From: UBA4636 sp963650915
Lineage (GTDB): Bacteria > Bacillota > Clostridia > Christensenellales > Borkfalkiaceae
Direction: 5' to 3'
Assembly (NCBI GenBank): GCA_963650915.1
Contig: CAVJMJ010000013.1
Span: 1-64,000 of the forward strand
DNA length: 64,000 nt
Position 1 is the first letter of the stretch; every line of letters begins with the position of its first letter. The position numbers and the translations under genes were made by a program. Under the pieces are notes generated by a model, which worked only from the letters and a program-made list of their open reading frames with translations, had not been told where the DNA came from and did not search any database. Shown piece after piece: positions 60,626-64,000 of this stretch.

Positions 60626-62542
60626 ATGGCAACCGACAACAAAGTTCAATCAAATTACGGCGAAGAGCAGATTCAAGTTCTCGAAGGGCTTGATCCCGTA
60701 CGTAAAAGACCGGGTATGTACATCGGCTCGACCGATTCGAGGGGGCTTCACCACCTCGTACAGGAAATCGTCGACAACTCCATCGACGAGGCTTTAGCGG
60801 GGTACTGCGATACGATTAAAGTTACCCTTAATAAAGACGGTTCGTGCACGGTAGAGGACAACGGTAGGGGTATACCTACCGACATTCACCATGCCGAAGG
60901 CATTTCGGCGGTAGAAGTCGTTTTGACTAAACTTCACGCCGGCGGTAAGTTCGGTGGCGGCGGATATAAAATTTCCGGCGGTCTTCACGGCGTAGGCTTA
61001 TCGGTAGTCAACGCGCTTTCCGAATGGCTCGAGGTCGAAGTTTTCCAAAAGGGCAAACATTTCAAACAAATATACAACAGAGGCATTCCTCAAAGAAGGT
61101 TGGAAGTCGTGGGCGAATCCGACAAAACGGGTACGAAAGTAACATTTCTTCCCGATAACGAGATTTTCGAAACGACGGAATTTTCTTACGATAATTTAAA
61201 GGTAAGGCTTCGCGAACTTTGCTATCTTAACAAAGGGCTTACCATCACCATTACCGATTTGAGGGGCGAAACGCCGAGAAGCGACACCTTTTTATATGAG
61301 GGCGGTATAGTTCACTTCGTCAACGATCTTAACCAAAATAAGAACGTTTTATTGGACGAACCTATATACCTCGAAAGGGAATACGGCGATAACGTGGTCG
61401 AAATAGCCATTCAGTACAACGATTCTTATACCGAAACCCTTTTTGCTTTTGCAAACAATATTAACACCGAAGAAGGCGGTTCGCACGTCGACGGTTTTAA
61501 ATTTGCTCTTTCAAAACTCATAAACGAATACGCACACAAACTTAAAATAATAAAAGACGACGATAAATTGAGCGGTGAAGACGTCAGAGAGGGTTTAACC
61601 GCCGTAATTTCGGTTAAGCTTCCCGAACCGCAGTTTGAAGGACAGACGAAAACCAAACTCGGCAACAGCGAAATGCGTAACCTCGTTCAACGCGCCATGC
61701 AGGAAGCCTTCGGGACATTCCTCGAAGAAAACCCCTCCAAGGCTAAAGAACTCATATTAAAGTCGGTTACGGCAAAACGTGCGAGAGAAGCGGCAAGAAA
61801 GGCAAGAGAGGCGACGAGAAAGTCGGCTTTCGAAGGCTCGGCACTCCCCGGCAAACTTGCCGATTGCTCCGAAAAGAACGCAGAACTTTGCGAAATCTTC
61901 TTGGTCGAGGGCGACTCGGCAGGCGGTACGGCAAAACAAGGGCGTGACAGAAGATTCCAAGCCATTTTGCCCTTACGCGGTAAGATTTTGAACGTCGAAA
62001 AGGCAAGAGTCAACAGAGTACTCGAAAACGATGAAATTAAAGCCATGATAACGGCTTTCGGTGGCGGTATGCAAGAGGACTTCGACGTTACAAAACTTCG
62101 TTACGACAGAATAATCTGTATGACCGATGCCGATGTCGACGGAAGCCATATCAGAATACTATTATTAACCTTCTTCTTCAGATACATGAGACCGCTCGTA
62201 GAGCAAGGTCACGTATATATCGCTCAACCGCCCCTTTACAAAGTAACCAAAAACAAGGTAGACAATTACTTTTATTCGGATAAAGAACTTTCCGACTTTT
62301 TGGCGGAAAACGGCAAGTGCGATATTCAAAGATACAAAGGTCTCGGCGAAATGAACGCCGAACAACTTTGGGAAACGACGATGAACCCCGCAACCCGTAC
62401 CATGCTTCGCGTTACCATGGAAGACGCAATAGAAGCGGACGGAATTTTCACCTTACTTATGGGCGACGACGCAGAGCCGAGACGTGCGTTTATAGAAGAA
62501 AACGCCAAACTCGTTGCCGATCTCGACGCACTCGACATTTAG
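60626..62542 (+). CDS. gyrB: DNA gyrase subunit B
   Basis: ATPase and strand-passage subunit of gyrase, 638 aa. GHKL ATPase domain with VDNSIDEALAG, DNGRGIP and GGLHGVGLSVVNALS; transducer domain; TOPRIM with EGDSAGGTAKQGRDR and DADVDGSHI; C-terminal IQRYKGLGEMNAEQLWETTM typical of GyrB rather than ParE. The ATG at 60626 follows AAAGGAAAAG. Gene gyrA follows 22 bp on, so one operon. Confidence 0.97.
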   Translation: MATDNKVQSNYGEEQIQVLEGLDPVRKRPGMYIGSTDSRGLHHLVQEIVDNSIDEALAGYCDTIKVTLNKDGSCTVEDNGRGIPTDIHHAEGISAVEVVLTKLHAGGKFGGGGYKISGGLHGVGLSVVNALSEWLEVEVFQKGKHFKQIYNRGIPQRRLEVVGESDKTGTKVTFLPDNEIFETTEFSYDNLKVRLRELCYLNKGLTITITDLRGETPRSDTFLYEGGIVHFVNDLNQNKNVLLDEPIYLEREYGDNVVEIAIQYNDSYTETLFAFANNINTEEGGSHVDGFKFALSKLINEYAHKLKIIKDDDKLSGEDVREGLTAVISVKLPEPQFEGQTKTKLGNSEMRNLVQRAMQEAFGTFLEENPSKAKELILKSVTAKRAREAARKAREATRKSAFEGSALPGKLADCSEKNAELCEIFLVEGDSAGGTAKQGRDRRFQAILPLRGKILNVEKARVNRVLENDEIKAMITAFGGGMQEDFDVTKLRYDRIICMTDADVDGSHIRILLLTFFFRYMRPLVEQGHVYIAQPPLYKVTKNKVDNYFYSDKELSDFLAENGKCDIQRYKGLGEMNAEQLWETTMNPATRTMLRVTMEDAIEADGIFTLLMGDDAEPRRAFIEENAKLVADLDALDI

Positions 62543-62564
62543 TTACGGAGGTATAAATTAACTT

Positions 62565-64000
62565 ATGGCTAAAAAACAATCAAGTCCTGAACTTACTCAA
62601 GAGTTCAAAAAGACTCTCGAACAAACCAAGGTTATAAATATCGAAGTCGATAACGAAATGAAACGTTCGTTTATCGCTTACGCTATGGCGGTAAACGTTT
62701 CGCGTGCCATCCCCGACGTAAGAGACGGTTTAAAGCCCGTTCACAGAAGAATTTTGTATTCCATGAACGAAATCGGACTTACCCCCGATAAAGCCTACAA
62801 AAAGTGCGCCACCATCGTCGGTGACGTTTTAGGTAAATACCATCCCCACGGCGACAGTTCGGTTTACGACGCTTTGGTAAGGCTTGCTCAAAACTTTTCC
62901 ATTAACCTTCCCTTGGTTGACGGACACGGAAACTTCGGTTCGGTCGACGGCGATCCCCCGGCGGCATATCGTTACACCGAAGCGAGAATGAGCAAACTTG
63001 CGCTCGAAATGCTTCGCGATATCGATAAAGAAACGGTTGACTTTTACCCCAACTTTGACGATACGAGAATGCAACCTACCGTACTTCCGTCGAGGATACC
63101 CAACCTTCTCGTAAACGGTTCGGACGGTATAGCGGTCGGTATGGCGACCAATATTCCTCCTCACAACTTAACCGAAGTAATCAACGGTACCATAGCCCTT
63201 ATCGACAACCCCGATATATCCATCGAAGAACTTATGGAGTACATACCCGCCCCCGATTATCCTACGGGTGCGACGTTACTCGGAAGAGCGGGCATAAAAC
63301 AAGCCTATCTTACGGGTAAAGGTAACTATATACTTCGTTCCAAATGCGAAATCGAAGAATTCAACGGCGGAACGCGTTCGAGAATCATCGTTTCGGAAAT
63401 TCCTTATCAGGTAAACAAACAAAAACTCATTGAAACCATAGCGGATATGGTTAAAACCAAAAAACTCGACGGAATATCCGACATCAACGACGAATCCGAC
63501 CGTACCGGCATGAGAATCGTTATAGAGGTCAAAAAGGACGCAAACGCTCAAGTCGTTTTGAACACGCTGTATAAACGCACCGCCCTTCAAACGAGCGACG
63601 GCATCATTATGCTTGCCCTCGTAAACGGCGAACCAAAGGTTTTGAACCTTAAACAAGTTTTACAGGAATACATCAAGCATCAGATTTCCGTTACCGAAAG
63701 GAAAACTCGTTTCGATTTAAACAAAACGAAGGAAAGAGAACATATCGTAAAAGGCTTGGTTATCGCTCTTACCGACATCGACGAAGTAATAGCAATCATC
63801 AAAAAATCCAAAGACAGATTCGAAGCGGCGACAAATTTAATGGCTCACTTCGAACTTTCCGATAAACAAGCCAACGCTATTTTGGAAATGAGGCTCCAAA
63901 GACTTACCTCTTTGGAAGTCGAAAAATTAAAGGAAGAGTTAGCAGAACTCGACGCGACCATTGCCGATTTAACCGACATTTTGGCTAAACCCGAAAGAGT
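62565..64000 (+). CDS. gyrA: DNA gyrase subunit A (5' part, runs off the window)
   Basis: First 478 codons, open to the last base. DNA-cutting subunit: winged-helix with HPHGDSSVYDALVRLAQ, catalytic Tyr137 in AAYRYTEAR, then NLLVNGSDGIAVGMATNIPP tower and coiled-coil start. Resistance-region positions are Ser98 (E. coli Ser83) and Asp102 (Asp87), the susceptible states for quinolones. ATG 62565 follows GGAGG at 13 nt, a rather long spacing. C-terminal beta-pinwheel is outside the window, so ParC cannot be excluded by that domain, but the gyrB neighbour makes gyrA nearly certain. Confidence 0.96.
   Translation, partial: MAKKQSSPELTQEFKKTLEQTKVINIEVDNEMKRSFIAYAMAVNVSRAIPDVRDGLKPVHRRILYSMNEIGLTPDKAYKKCATIVGDVLGKYHPHGDSSVYDALVRLAQNFSINLPLVDGHGNFGSVDGDPPAAYRYTEARMSKLALEMLRDIDKETVDFYPNFDDTRMQPTVLPSRIPNLLVNGSDGIAVGMATNIPPHNLTEVINGTIALIDNPDISIEELMEYIPAPDYPTGATLLGRAGIKQAYLTGKGNYILRSKCEIEEFNGGTRSRIIVSEIPYQVNKQKLIETIADMVKTKKLDGISDINDESDRTGMRIVIEVKKDANAQVVLNTLYKRTALQTSDGIIMLALVNGEPKVLNLKQVLQEYIKHQISVTERKTRFDLNKTKEREHIVKGLVIALTDIDEVIAIIKKSKDRFEAATNLMAHFELSDKQANAILEMRLQRLTSLEVEKLKEELAELDATIADLTDILAKPER

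Overview
The window looks like a chromosome segment of a low-GC, spore-forming Bacillota, most likely an uncultured clostridial lineage. Evidence: strong GGAGG ribosome binding sites, sigma-A promoters with 17-bp spacing, a yabP-yabQ-divIC sporulation cluster behind an RsfA-like regulator, an ATP-PFK next to a PPi-PFK, and gyrB followed by gyrA. Placement below class is inference. No tRNA or rRNA gene and no CRISPR array was seen.

Region 1 (1-12.8 kb) is a mosaic mobile island. It holds a tyrosine integrase split over two frames at a perfect A_AAA_AAG slippery heptamer, an HUH-type rolling-circle Rep beside large inverted repeats, a small Cro-like repressor, a KilA-N gene broken by one amber codon, a large serine recombinase ending in two abutting hairpins, a 1083-aa SF1 helicase with nuclease-like, zinc-ribbon and HRDC parts, phage-gene debris, and a BRO-family gene.

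Region 2 (12.8-21.1 kb) is envelope-related: VanW protein and cardiolipin synthase in one operon, a small membrane protein, a BspA-type LRR lipoprotein, a flavoprotein, and a lipoprotein with an RsgI-like domain. Region 3 (21.7-24.8 kb) is a redox cassette (truncated RibD-like gene, cupin, CMD protein, aldo/keto reductase, flavodoxin) driven from a textbook MerR-type 19-bp-spacer promoter and probably acquired. A second, frameshifted BRO gene follows at 25.2 kb.

Region 4 (26-41.5 kb) is mostly core: GH2 glycosidase, GDPD, lepA, hemW, dnaE, pfkA and PPi-PFK. It ends with a 1089-aa protein that has two DNA-binding XRE domains in the cytoplasm, one membrane helix, and a large outer part of InlB-type and LRR-like repeats. 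Region 5 (41.9-47.9 kb) is an actively rearranging accessory locus: three related membrane proteins with Asn/Tyr/Pro-rich repeats and SHOCT tails, including a perfect 210-bp tandem duplication, then a pseudogene with three lesions and three small four-helix membrane proteins.

Region 6 (48-64 kb) is core: tyrS; yigZ-recX-birA; an EF-G-like GTPase with degenerate motifs; a PfkB-family kinase; the sporulation/division cluster (RsfA-like, yabP, yabQ, divIC, ppx/gppA, an M50-like protease); and gyrB with the 5' part of gyrA, which runs off the window end.

Recurring themes: many disrupted accessory genes, short tandem repeats in nearly every accessory spacer, and a dispersed motif of about 18-28 bp (core CGATAAYCGGCYTATAG) in both spacers and genes.
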